64,000 nt of DNA from Gonatopus flavifemur (taxonomy: Eukaryota; Arthropoda; Insecta; Hymenoptera; Dryinidae), in NCBI GenBank assembly GCA_018340375.1, contig JAFFJZ010000025.1:1503501-1567500 (forward strand), written 5' to 3'. Below, piece by piece: positions 1-10,799 of the stretch (position 1 is its first letter; every line of letters begins with the position of its first letter). The notes beneath the pieces were generated by a model. That model was not told where the DNA came from. It saw only the letters and a list, made by a program, of their open reading frames with translations, and searched no databases. A program made the position numbers and the translations under genes.

Positions 1-564
1 CGATTCTGAAATTAGTCCGAGAAAGTAGCCCGATTTTTGTATTCATAAGCAGGAGTTTGAAATTTATATTACTCCGTCATGTCGCGGCCCTGTACTTGAG
101 CTGCTTCCTCGAGCTAATTTCAGCATCGTTTTTTGAGTGATTCAATGTTTTCAGGAACAATAACAATATCAGTCGATATAAAAACACCTTCTATGACAAT
201 GAAAAGGCGTAATCTCATCCACTGCTTTGAATTCGGATCTCTAAGATAGTTTCTGATTCCCAAACATATTCCTGTAGAAAAGTATCCTGTGGATTGAAAT
301 GATTCAGATGTTCATATTTTTGAGAATTTCAGACGTTTCTCTTTGTCTGAATGTCGTTTTGAAAAAAATGTTGAGCCAACTAGAAAAATACATAGATTGA
401 TTGAACTCATTAATTCATTGAAACGAAGGAATGTGGGTTTAAAACGAAGTTACCCTACAAACAATGATCACTGGCGTTTCAATGGGCCGCTGATGGTCCG
501 TCAATGCCGCTGAAGAGCCGTCACTGGCCCTTTGAAACACCAGCAGTCGTGTTTGCTGGGTGTA
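1..564. other. No gene recognised
   Basis: AT-rich sequence without a coding region I can support. A short imperfect repetition near 477-545 (a motif reading roughly GGGCC..TGATGG..GTCA..) is visible but too short to name. Confidence 0.5.
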
Positions 565-784
565 CACGGAGAGAAATGTTATATTTTGAACACACCGACA
601 TTTACTCCGGTACTGTCTGAAAAATTAATGTATCTGATAGTATAATACAGAAGAATCCTCGCATATTCTACTATCGGATATAGTAATTTTTCAGGAATTA
701 CTGGAGTAAATGTCATCATAAAGGAAAGTCTGTCTCGTACTCGCTAGCAATATAGTAATTTGTAATGTAACATTTCTCTCCGGA
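565..784. mobile_element. Palindromic MITE with TA target duplication
   Basis: The left end carries CACGGAGAGAAATGTTA and the right end, read on the other strand, TCCGGAGAGAAATGTTAC. Pairing continues inward: GACATTTACTCC..TACT..TGAAAAATTA..ATC.GATAGT occurs on both arms, so the whole 220 bp folds as one imperfect hairpin. Both ends are flanked by TA (563-564 and 785-786), the duplication made by Tc1/mariner-type transposases. No coding capacity. The superfamily call is an inference from the TA and the inverted ends. Confidence 0.8.
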
Positions 785-1293
785 TACTTTCTCCGCTGTC
801 ACGAATTGTAGTTAGTCCTCGCAAAATGTCGGAATTTTATCGCAAGTTTTCTGTTCAGGATACAGGTTGTATATGAAGAATCAATATATCCTCCATTCTC
901 CTAGTAAGTACCCTTCTGTAAATTCCCAGTTAGTTCGCATGGGTCATCGCATGAGAATTGAGTGTAAATCAAGTTTCCTGTTCTTATAATAAAAAAAATA
1001 TTTTGCTCAATTATTTGGTAGACTCATTCCTCACATAGAGAGCTGATATCAATATCATTTTCGGTACATCCCATTGAATTATGAGAATCAAAATTAAATT
1101 CCAGCTGATTTTAGAAATTCTGGCCCTTATATGAAAAAAATCATCAAAGTAGAGCGTTTTACATGTGATTTCTATGAAAATGAAAAATTCCCTGATCACT
1201 TGGAAGATTTCCTGAAATTTCCCTCATAATTCCCAGTGAAATAAAATTCCCCGATAATTCCCGGTTTTCCCGGTCTGTGGCCACTCTGGTGAT
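785..1293. other. No gene recognised
   Basis: AT-rich spacer between a MITE and the truncated retrotransposon. The junction with BEL/Pao homology lies at about 1285-1293. Confidence 0.4.
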
Positions 1294-2475
1294 AATGGCA
1301 CCTCCGTCAACGATATACCGCATTGTGGCCTCAATCTGCTACCAGATCTCCTAGAGCTGATTTGGCGCTGGCGCCAGTACCGCTATGTATTCGTCGCTGA
1401 CATCAAACAAATGTTTCGGCAAATTGAAACCCATTCTGATGACCAAATTTTCCAGGGAATCCTGTGGAGATGGACCACCGACGAACCCATGTGGACATGG
1501 CTCTTACAGACGGTCACGTATGGTATGGTCTCGAGTTCGTTTCTCGCTATGCGCGTGCAACGTCAGTTGGCTGACGACGAGCAGACTCGATACTCATTGG
1601 GAGCTGGCATTCTTCGCCGCGATTCCTACATGGATGATATGCCCTCGGGCGATCATACCATGTCGGAGGCCTCACTGAAACAACAGCAGTCAGTTGAGAT
1701 TCGCGAGGTGGGTGGTTTCACGCTGCACAAATGGTTGGCTAATGATTCGCTTCTGCTGAGCATGGTTGATGGAACTGATCTCCTTGATGTAAAACCCTCA
1801 GGCGTTGTATACAATATTCAAGGTCTAAGCTGGAATCCAATCACTGATTGTTTTCTTTTTAGGATAAGCGATCCAGAAAAAAAGGAATTCTGGAAGAAGA
1901 GATAAATATTCTCCAAGGTTGCCGGGATTCTCGACCCTTCAGGCTGGATATCTCCAGTCTTGGTCTCAGCCAAGATCTTTCTCCAAAACCTTTGGCTGGC
2001 CAAATTGGACTGGGATAGCCGTTTACCTCCTGACCTGTGCCAACGGTGGCTTTCATGGTACGATGGTCTTGCACTGCTCAATGAGCTCCAAATCGGTCGC
2101 TGGTTAGACTATCAACCGGGCTCCACGGTGGAGATTCATAGCTTCTCAGATGCCTCGTCATTGGCGTATGGTGCAGTGCTCTACTTACGCGTATTTCCCC
2201 AAGAACGAACATTTGTCAACCTGCTATAGGCCAAAACAAGGGTGGCTTCCACTGAACCCGTAACGATTCCAAGATCGGAGTTGTGCGCTGCGCTTTTGCT
2301 AGCTCAGCTGGTCAAAAGAACGGAAGACTCGCTGGGTTTAAAGGTACAGTCAACACATCTCTGGACAGATTCTATGGATGTGTTATACTGGCTCCGGTCT
2401 CACCCCTTAAAGTGGCCGGTCCATGTTGCTAACCGTTGCTCCCAGATCCACTCGCTACAGCCTACCGCCTTTTGA
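1294..2475 (+). pseudogene. pol: BEL/Pao pol fragment: reverse transcriptase and RNase H
   Basis: The frame opening at 1294 gives SVNDIPHCGLNLLPDLLE and then ADIKQMFRQI, the first catalytic aspartate block of BEL/Pao reverse transcriptases. At about 1625-1640 it gives DSYMDDMPSG, the catalytic YxDD box (YMDD). That frame stops at 1905. A different frame continues with the connection region (AGILDPSGWISPVLVSAKIF) and RNase H: EIHSFSDASSLAYGAVLYL, PRSELCAALLLAQL and HLWTDSMDVLYWL. In-frame stops occur at 2227 and 2473. The protein would copy element RNA into cDNA in virus-like particles; here it is broken and 5'-truncated. Confidence 0.85.
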
Positions 2476-2590
2476 CGCCATGTGCAATCCGCTGACAATC
2501 CAGGGGACTGCGCCTCCAGGGGTATTGGTTCTGGAGCCTTGATAGATCATTTGCTATGGTAGGAGGGCCAGGAGTGGCTCTCTGAGAATA

Positions 2591-4117
2591 TTGAACTGCC
2601 ATCGTCTTCCGTTGGACCCTCAGCCTGAAGTTGAACTCACTCCATTGGTTGTAAGTACGAGCGCTCAAAAAAAGGACCCTAGAAATTGGGAGCTGATTCT
2701 GAAGTATTCCTCTGTTACCAAGTTGAACCGAGTAACCGCGTATGTGATTCGGTTTGTCCATGTCCTTCTGATCAAATCCAAGCTCAGTCTCTGCTCCAAA
2801 TCCGAACTTTTCTCCGCTCGCTGGTTCCATCCAATTCGTTACACGGACGATTCCTCAATGTCCGCTGACGAGTTATTAAGGGCTCGTCGTGTATTGATTT
2901 ATACGACACGAAGAGCTCATTACCCGACTGGAATAGGACATTTGAGGGACAATAGGCTACCTAAATCTAATGCTCTAACTAAACTCGACCCTGTTCTAGA
3001 AGACGGATTGCTGAGAGTAGGTGGAAGACCGCAGAATTCATTTTTCAGCCACAATGAGGAACATCCGTTTATTCTGTCATCCAGCGCTCCTTTGTCACGA
3101 CTGATCATCCAGCATAACCATGCAAAGACTTTTCACGGGAGTATACGACTTACGATTGCAACCACGAGGCAGGAATACTGGATTATCCGCGCTGGTCAAT
3201 TAGCTCGCTCGGTGATCAACAATTGCCTTGACTGTATCAGATTCAGAGGTAGTACTACCTATCAAAAGCTTGGCTCCCTGCCCAGCGTCCGCACGAAACC
3301 GAGTAGGCCGTTCGCCAGCTCAGGAGTGGATTATGCCGGACCCTATGAGATCCGATGCGCCCCAGGAAGGGGTTTTAGAGCATATAAGGGTTATATCGCA
3401 ACCTTTATTTGCCTGAGTACCGAAGGCATACACCCAGAGCGCGTATCGAGCTACGATGCTAAGGGCTCCATCGCTGCCTTTAGGTGCTTCTCTGCTCGCA
3501 GGGGTCATTGTCGTGCTCTTTATAGCGATCAGGGCACTACCTTTGTGGGTGCCAATGCTGAGCTCAGGGCTATGTACCAGAGATCATCGTCGTTCACCCA
3601 GGAAATTTCTGCTTCGCTGGAAGACCAAGGGACAGATTGACATTTCAACCCTCCTGGAGCTCCTCATATTAGGGGTATTTGGGAGGCTGCGGTTGAGTTT
3701 ACTAAGCACCACCTGAGACGGGTGGTTGGCCTTTTCACGCAAACGTTCGGAGAATTTTATACTCTCTTGACCCAGGTTGAGGCCTGTCTTAACTCGAGGC
3801 CATTGCTATCGGCCCTCACAGCCGATCCCCCTGACATACCGTTGTTAACCCCAGCTCATTTCTTGATAGGTGCTAGCTCATTCTTGTCGCCCGACCCTAG
3901 TTGTCTTGGCGAATCCATTTCCCCTTCGAGTCGCTGGGAGCTCCTCCAGCAGATGCTGCAAGACTGGTCGAAGGGATGGTCGCGTGAGTACCTGCAATCA
4001 CTGCAGGTTAGATACAAGTGGGCCACCGCACAACCCGCTGTCCGGAAGGATGACTTAGTTTTAATTTCGAACGAAACAGTTGCGCCGACCAAATCGCTCT
4101 TAGCTCGAGTCGTGTAA
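2591..4117 (+). pseudogene. pol: BEL/Pao pol fragment: integrase
   Basis: A 349-codon open stretch (2591-3640) carries the integrase N-terminal region (HAKTFHGSIRLTIATTRQEYWI followed by a CxxC-like CLDC segment). The catalytic core has its first aspartate in SSGVDYAGPYEI and its second in YSDQGTTFVGANAEL. A frameshift near 3630 moves the rest into another frame, where SHIRGIWEAAVEF supplies the glutamate. The element then reads VEACLNSRPLL and LTPAHFLIG to 4117, as in BEL/Pao C-terminal integrase. All three DDE residues are still readable but in two frames, so no functional enzyme is expected. Confidence 0.85.
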
Positions 4118-4428
4118 GCGTATCCGCGCCCAGACGGGTTGATCCGAGTTGTGAGTCTGCGTATCGCCGACTCAGAGTTGAAGTGGCCTGTACATAAACT
4201 CATACCGCTACCGGGACTTGGCACTGCCAAATAGCCTCGCCCGCTTTGTAATCTTAGTTTTTAAGTTTCTCACTTGTCATCAATGCTGGAGCTAAAGTTA
4301 TACCCTAGCTCATAGGACTTGTTTTCGTTCTTCCAGCATCTTTCGTTCCTCGCACATTCCCAAGTTTTTCGTTTTTGGGTCACTTGGGTCTTCTGCTGTT
4401 ATGTGAGAGTGCTCAAAAACGAGGTGGG

Positions 4429-4690
4429 TGTAATGTTTGAGGGTAGACGTCTGCACAACACCTCTCCCTCATGCATATTATCTGAGTACGGGAGCGAGTG
4501 ACATTGCCGACGCGAGCTCATTAGTATCGTGTTATAATAACCGATAATATGTATGTATAATATGTACCCCCCTCTTCTCTTGTACTTCTCCCCAAGAGAG
4601 TCAGTTCTTTCGCCACCGCTAACGAGGACACTGGTGAATTTCTGTGAATAGTCAAACTCGTACTAATAAATTGACTTGCGTTTCTTTACA
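4429..4690 (+). repeat. Candidate 3' LTR of the truncated BEL/Pao element
   Basis: A purine-rich run (GAGGTGGG, 4421-4428) resembling a polypurine tract is followed by TGTAATGTTTG. The segment contains an AATAAA near 4665 and ends in TTTCTTTACA, giving TG...CA termini. No second copy exists in the window, so the boundaries are unproven. The 300 bp upstream (4118-4428) is untranslated element sequence. Confidence 0.4.
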
Positions 4691-5180
4691 TTCAAAGTGA
4701 TTCATAACGTGTTATTCCATCACGTCCCCTCCTCTATGAGTTAGAACATTCCGCTTCAACTTCACTTATTACCGTGGTCTCAATAACTACCGCGGGTTAG
4801 CAAATGTGAAGTCATCTTTTTGTTCTGACGATTACAGTTGCACTCTTCCCCACAGCCCTGATATAATCAGGAGGCAGAATATCGAATCAACTCATTTCAT
4901 AAAGCAGACGTATGTGAAATGTCAGAAAAACATAGGACACAAAAAAATAGAAGACAAGCGATAAGCTGGGATTATCTCTAACCGTGGCCTATCCACAGTA
5001 TAAGCGAGTCACTCCCATCAGAGATGAATAGCAGAGATTGCTAATGCAATGTTGAAATCATAGTCCGTATCACGTTCTTTTCTTTTGAAGAAAAATATTT
5101 GATTGGTTAAATTTTTCTCCTAAGCCAACCAGCATGGAGAGATAAACGGAAAACGTGATACTGCCAATCAGAAACTGGAC
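4691..5180. other. No gene recognised
   Basis: AT-rich spacer between the BEL/Pao remnant and a palindromic MITE; no coding signal or clear repeat structure seen. Confidence 0.4.
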
Positions 5181-5182
5181 TA

Positions 5183-5574
5183 CCCGTACAGCACAACCAC
5201 CGATTCTCCACTCAGGACTTCGGTGGACTGGAGGTGAGAATCAGTGGAGAAATGAGAGCCGTGGAAATGAGAGAAAAATAAGGGAGAGTCCCCGTTGAGG
5301 CAATGGAGAGGCGACGTGGATTTGTCCGCCCCCTTTATTTTCAATAAAATTCATATCTGTCGATTGATACAACCAAATTTCAATGAGTGAATCCACTAAC
5401 ATGAATTTCATTGAAAACGAAGCGGGCGGAAGAATCCACGGTGGCTCCTCCGTTGCCTCAACGGAGACTCTCTCTCATTTCTCCCTTATTTCCACGGCTC
5501 TCATTTCTCCACTGATTCTCCACCTCCAGTCCACGGAAGTCCTGGGTGGAGAATCGGTGGTTATGCTGCACGGG
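5183..5574. mobile_element. Palindromic MITE (CCCGTACAGCAC family) with TA duplication
   Basis: The left end reads CCCGTACAGCACAACCACCG and the right end is its near-perfect reverse complement (CCCGTGCAGCATAACCACCG read inward). The arms keep pairing for well over 150 bp, including CGATTCTCCAC, GGACTTCGGTGGACTGGAGG and GAGTCTCC..TTGAGGCAA..GGAG. TA flanks at 5181-5182 and 5575-5576 are the target duplication. Related but diverged sequence occurs near 31832-31988 and 52121-52276. Confidence 0.85.
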
Positions 5575-5576
5575 TA

Positions 5577-6960
5577 TGGTTTCCATATCTCGTCAGCAAT
5601 CTCTTCAACTCATCCCTACCCCCATCCGAGAGGGTTCAGATAGGGTGGGAGTGCTGTATATTCGACTAAGTAAGCCATCTACAGTCTCAGTCACGAACTA
5701 CTCCTATCCATCATGTGTATCTCTTCAAAATACTCAGCCACTGAAATGCGAGAAGGCGCTGAAACTCGCGACGGGAAGTTGTACTGTTCTCCTATGACCG
5801 TTTCCACTCCCCAACTAGCCAAAGCTGATGAATAACTGGTCAATTATTACCCAATGAGATTGGGTGGGATTGATCAATGATTGTCCATTTTTGTGTCCGC
5901 ATTGGCGACCAATAATTGATCAATTTCAATGAACCATTGGATTTCCCAATTGCAGGGCAATCTTTGGTCAATGGCATGGGCATAGTTGCTTCCATCAGCT
6001 GTGGAATAATGTGACCCATAATTTGGAAATTATCGGACAATTATTTTCGTTTGAGAATGATCGAAAATTAACCAATAACTCGTTGGTGATTATTATATAC
6101 TATAAAACTTTGAATAACTTTGAAATACTCATATACCAACTACAGTGCGAAAGAATTTTGTTCAAATTTGTTGAACATTTGTTTTCAATCTTTCCATTTC
6201 AAAACTGTAATGACGGCACTGTGAAACTGAATCCGTTCATTCAATATTATAATATATAATTATCCACAATTTGCGTATTGCTAATTCAAATAGAAATTAT
6301 AACCCGAAACCACACTTCTTGATTGGGATGGAGTTCAATCGGTTCACTCAATTATAATAATAATAAAAATTTGCATCCATGCTCCGAAATTGAAATTCAA
6401 ACCGGAACTAAGGTGATGAATCACCTCAATTCATCGCAACAATTTCACCGCGCCACGAATAATATGAAATTTGACAAGTTGCGATCACTGATACGACGGA
6501 GCTTGATGAATTGATGAATCACAACAATTTTTTGTGATAAACAATACATAATGAATGATTCTATCCTATTAACATGACATGACCAATGCAAAATTCCATA
6601 TTACCGATAGAAAATGAGTAATGTTTTACATTTCCAGATTTTCGATTATCCACGTATGTTGAATGATCAATTTTTGGTCAATTCTATGGACCACGAGATT
6701 GATCGATAATTGCCCTGTTCTATGTCCGCATCAGCGACCAACAATTGGCCCTCCAAAAATGATCAATTTTTGATCAATCATTATCCAATGAATGGACATG
6801 CGCATGAAGATCCTACATAATTCCCAAATAATTGATTAATTATCAGCAAATGTCATTGGAATCAATCAAATTGACCAATGATTGGAACCAATACATGGTT
6901 GGTTGGGTCTATCTGATTCTCTTTGGCCCCACCATCAAAAATTACAAGAGTTTCCAGGCC
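5577..6960. repeat. AT-rich repeat region, no gene
   Basis: No coding region supported. A motif reading GTCCGCATTGGCGACCAA near 5894 recurs as GTCCGCATCAGCGACCAA near 6724 in the same orientation. Around both copies TTGGTCAAT/ATTGACCAA words are frequent on both strands (for example 5840-6060 and 6650-6890), suggesting a decayed element with palindromic subterminal repeats. Ends cannot be fixed. Confidence 0.4.
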
Positions 6961-7572
6961 AGTATATACGACCGTGTTCATAATACACCCATCTTGTATC
7001 AACATATTACAATAAGAATAAATCAAATCAATTACACTCAAGTATAGGCTATGAATAGGGTGAAACTTTAAGAATTAAAAAAACGTTGGATTTTGGCACT
7101 TGTCCATAAATGATCGTGACTCCTGTAATTTTTCATAGATTTCCTCTCACAAATACATTATTCTCTTCGTAAAAGAGCGCACTTTACGTAAAAAATTCGA
7201 TACGGGGTATATTTCCACGTTTTCTATTTTTCCTTGGCGAAAATGTAACTTTTTCACCTTCATTTTTGTCGAAAAACAGTATTTTTCCCAAATATTTCTA
7301 TTCATCGCACTCAAACTACTTGAGTAATCAACAATAGTGACGTTGATATTTGTTGACAGTTCGATTAGGTCCATTTTGACACTTGCCACGATTAGATTGA
7401 TCGCTTCTGACTTGAGATATACCTTTAATAGTGAAACTTCGATGGAAGAAATTTTTTTCAACTTCAAAAATTCATATCTTGAAAACTTATCTATAAAAAA
7501 GTTCCCAATGTGATTTTTGAGTTCAGGGAGCCAGAATGCATCAGAAAAAAGATACTGTCATCAAATGTGCAA
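6961..7572 (-). repeat. Interspersed repeat, copy 1 (inverted relative to copy at 30745)
   Basis: Read on the minus strand, this segment matches 30745-31368 over its whole length. Shared stretches include GAATTCAGGGAGCCA/TTCAGGGAGCCAGAATGC, TCGAAAAACAGTATTTTTC and CAAGTATAGGCTATGAATA. It contains a short open stretch with no recognised domain, which is also present in broken form in copy 2. Both copies lose similarity at the same two edges, so these are probably near the ends of a family member. Confidence 0.7.
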
Positions 7573-8090
7573 AAAAATTTTTTTATCTTGTGAACTAGTG
7601 TGATTCTAAAGAATTCTCTGATGGATTCACAATCAGTGCCAATATTACCAAAAACAATGCTCTATTCGGTGAAGATGTCAGAGTTTACGATGAGTTCTAT
7701 CAGGATGTTCCAGATTATGTTTGGTGCTCTTAGAGAATTCTTTCAAAAATTCGAATTCTCCCGAGAATTCTCTGCGTATTATTCGAAGATTCTCCTTGTC
7801 ATATAGGTGATCACTGACCAGTACGAGAACGGCGAATGAGAATATCTTCATATTGGGAACTCAACTCAGACACTTCATCTATTTCCCCTTCGATTATAAA
7901 TCACATTAATTCTCAAGTTCCTCACTTGAGTTTGAAATTAAAGTGGAAACGAAAAACTGCAACCAAATTGATATGTGTTTGTGTCAAATAATGAAAGTAG
8001 TAGAAGAATATTTTCCACACTTTCCAACCGATTGAGATGAAACTCATGTCGGAACAGTATAAGATCACAACTATGACGTAGTATAAATTC
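7573..8090. other. No gene recognised
   Basis: AT-rich. Words like AGAATTCTC recur at 7610-7780 (at least four times), but no element boundary or coding signal is evident. Confidence 0.4.
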
Positions 8091-8635
8091 AACATAGCAT
8101 AAAAAACGGTCTAATACACAATAATGCTAGCAAAATTTAACAATAGTATGTATTGCACTTGTTTCTTGTATAACATCTGAATCAGGACATCTTCATTTTC
8201 TGAACCTGTTTCAGATTTTCTTGTATAATTTCTCATTTTTAGATGGAATAAAGAGATTTGCACATCAACATTTGAAGAAATAAGTCGAACCAAGTCGAAT
8301 GAGCACGAACCGAAACATGTTACAATATGCCCCGAAAGTTTGTTACAACTTGCCCCATCGTATGATTTCGGATACATTCGTTGACTATTAAAAAACTATA
8401 CAGAACTCATGAAAAAGTTATTTGAGCATTTCAAAGCTCAATACATAGACAAAATAAATAGTCACTTACATATTTGAAGAGGATCGATTAATAGGACTGA
8501 AATCAATGTTTACAAAACGATGTTTTTTTCATTTTCTGACTAAAATGGATCTTATGTTTCAAGACACTCACAGCAATGTCTCACGAGAAACCGATAGTGT
8601 GTAGTTAATGAAGCACGTCATAGATAAGATTTCTT
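8091..8635 (+). mobile_element. Partial copy of the 1.29 kb TTACAACT-GCCCC transposon
   Basis: Collinear and strongly similar to 63356-63880. Shared segments include ACAATAATGCTAGCA, GTATTGCACTTGTTTCTTG, GTTACAATATGCCCCGAAAG and the GAAGAGGATCGATTAATAG tract. Neither terminal inverted repeat is present: the left 0.65 kb is missing, and the right side stops where LINE sequence begins at about 8636. No coding capacity recognised. Confidence 0.75.
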
Positions 8636-8639
8636 CAGC

Positions 8640-9886
8640 GCTATCCTTTTCTCTATCAATGCCCTGAGTGCTAAAATTACTTCTCGCGTTCCCCTATCTT
8701 TTCTAAAACCAAACTGATCTTCTGCCAATCTACTCTCTATTTTATTTTCCATCCTCCTGTATATAATTTTGGTCAGTATTTTCGAAGCATGTGAAGTTCA
8801 ACTGATCGTTCTGTAGTTCTCGCATTTGTATGCCCCTTGTTTTCTCGGGATAGCGGCAATTTTATTCTTTTGGAAATCTTCCGGTACTTCTCTCCTTTCG
8901 TACATATCTCTAATCAACCCGAACAGTGCGTCACGAGTTCCTTCACTGGAGGCTTTTATGAGGTCCGCACTTATGTCATCTATGCCTGGCGCTTCATTAT
9001 TTTTCAATTCTTTCAAAGCCTTGTCGAATTCTGATCTCAATATCGAATCTCCCAATTCTTCCTCATCTACATCCTCCTCCTTCTCTAAAAGTGCTATATC
9101 ATCGTTTCCTCTATACAAGTCTTCCAAATGATTGATCCACTGTTCTATTTGCTTTTCCGTTTTTATCAATTGTCGTCCTAGAGAGTTTCTGATCTTATTG
9201 CTTCTAGATTTCATTTGTCCGAAAAATCTTTTAATAATCCTATATGCTTCATCTATTCTTCCTAAATGCAATCTTATTCCTATTTCCTGACATTTCTCTT
9301 CTAACCACTGTTCTTTTGCTTCCCTTGATTCTCTTATTATTTTATTTCGCAATGATTTGTATCGTTGCTGGCCTTCTTGGCTATCATGATTCTTGTATTT
9401 TCTTCTTCCATTTATCAATTCTAAAATTTCTCCCGTTATCCATGGGTTTCCAGGTTCTACCCCATTATTCTTCAAAATCTTATCCGCGCATTCTCCTATA
9501 TTCCCCTTCATCTTTGTCCATCTCCTCTCTATTCCCAAGTCTTTCTCTTTTTGATCTCCCAATTTTTCATTAAACATTTTCTCGAATGCCTCATGTGTTT
9601 GTTTTTGCTTGAGGTTCTTCAAATTCCATCTTTCCTGCATTTTTCTTTCCTTCTTCAGAGATTTGAATTTCAGAGAACATTTCATCATCAACGTATTATG
9701 ATGACTATCTATATCTGCACTGGGATAAGTTTCACAGTTTTTCACTTGGTTTCTGAATCTTCGTTTCACTAATATGTAATCAATTTGGTATCTTGCTGTA
9801 TCTCCTGGCATTTTCCAAGTGTAGGTTCTTCTTGGATGATTTTCAAATAAAGTGTTCGTTTGTGATAACCATCTTATGATTCTCAC
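8640..9886 (-). pseudogene. LINE endonuclease end plus reverse transcriptase N-terminal part
   Basis: A 362-codon open stretch (9886-8798) begins with the last endonuclease block (YQIDYILVKRRFRNQVK, then SADIDSHHNTLM). A linker rich in charged residues follows, with possible coiled-coil character. It ends with reverse transcriptase motif 1-2 sequence: LKNNEAPGIDDISADLIK and KNKIAAIPRKQGAYKCENYRTIS. One TGA follows, after which the same frame reads SKILTKIIYRRMENKI and LAEDQFGFRKDRGT before the element ends. The catalytic YxDD region is absent. Confidence 0.85.
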
Positions 9887-10369
9887 AAAATTCGACTGAA
9901 CGTTGTCCTCTATCGTTGCTCCTCCCTAACGCAAAATCTCCTATTATGTTGTCCTCTTCTCCTTGTCCTACTACCGCATTCCAATCACCCATCACTATCA
10001 AATTCTCTTCTCCCTTCACATATTCTATCACTTCTTCTATTTCTTCGTACGTTTTTCCAATATCTTCCTCCGGTTTTGTTCTGATTCTAACCATCATCAC
10101 ACGTTCATTATGTTACAAATAATTTTCTATCTATTTCCTACTCTTTTATGCATCACAATTCCTACACCTGCTTGACCGTTCTTTGATTTTCTGGTTTGTC
10201 TCAGTGATCTCACATTCCACGCTCCAACTCGAAGGATGTTCTCTTTCTTCCCTATCCTCTTCGGTTTTCTGTCTTGTTTGATGAGGCTCTCTCCAGTAGC
10301 CTCCACCCGGAGATTCAAACGGGAGGCTATTTCACCTCCGGAATATTTTACCCGAGAGAACGCCATCAT
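9843..10369 (-). pseudogene. LINE apurinic-type endonuclease fragment
   Basis: The first frame (10369-10127) contains ILRVGAWNVRSLRQT, the N-terminal strand motif of LINE endonucleases, then jumps to GQAGVGIVMHKRVGN, so a stretch between them is deleted. The next frame (10100-9843) contains LIVMGDWNAVVG, the catalytic GDxN block, and a following FCENHKMVITNEHF segment. The neighbouring frame continues with YTWKMPGDTARYQIDYILV. The enzyme would nick target DNA to prime reverse transcription. Frame changes and the deletion make it inactive. Confidence 0.8.
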
Positions 10370-10799
10370 GCCGTTGTTGTTGCTCCTTTTTTCAATGAAT
10401 TGAAATCAGAAAATTAAAAATTCTAGGTTTGGAGAAAAGATTCCATTTCCTCGGGAATATTGAAAGATATCAAGGAAGGTAGTTTTCCCTTGCTTTCACC
10501 CCGTTTCTGACGATGTTCCTGGCGTTGGGATGATTTAGTTTCTCTCAGCTTGTATTCTCCCCCTCGAATAGTTTATTCCACCCGAAACCAGACCAAAATC
10601 CGAGATACTTATTCTCCCCACCACGTAAAGGAAGCAGATACTACCAAGGATGGATCAGAAGGATATCAAGGACAGGTATCAAGAATATCCCCCTGGAAGA
10701 CCCGCAATCATCCCACGGGGAGGACTCAAAACTGATGAAATATAATTATATGTACATCTCAACATGCGAATGCTTGAAACGTTGATGGGAATACTGTCA
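10370..10799. other. No gene recognised
   Basis: Upstream side of the minus-strand LINE. Could include LINE 5' untranslated sequence; no feature supported. Confidence 0.3.

Larger units (their letters stand above)
1294..4690 (+). mobile_element. 5'-truncated BEL/Pao LTR retrotransposon
   Basis: Pol homology in the BEL/Pao order is readable from about 1294 to 4117: reverse transcriptase, RNase H, integrase. It is followed by a candidate 3' LTR. Gag, protease and the 5' LTR are absent; homology starts abruptly inside the reverse transcriptase fingers/palm region. Several stops and frameshifts make it inactive. A second BEL/Pao element at 24.2-30.7 kb is a different, more complete lineage. Confidence 0.85.
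8636..10369 (-). mobile_element. LINE (non-LTR retrotransposon), minus strand, truncated
   Basis: Endonuclease-type and reverse-transcriptase-type sequence follow each other from 10369 down to 8636 in one orientation. The element is truncated downstream, before the catalytic YADD box of the reverse transcriptase, and parts of the endonuclease are missing. No poly(A) or microsatellite tail is present because the 3' end is lost where it meets another repeat. Clade not assigned; the style is CR1/RTE-like. Confidence 0.85.
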
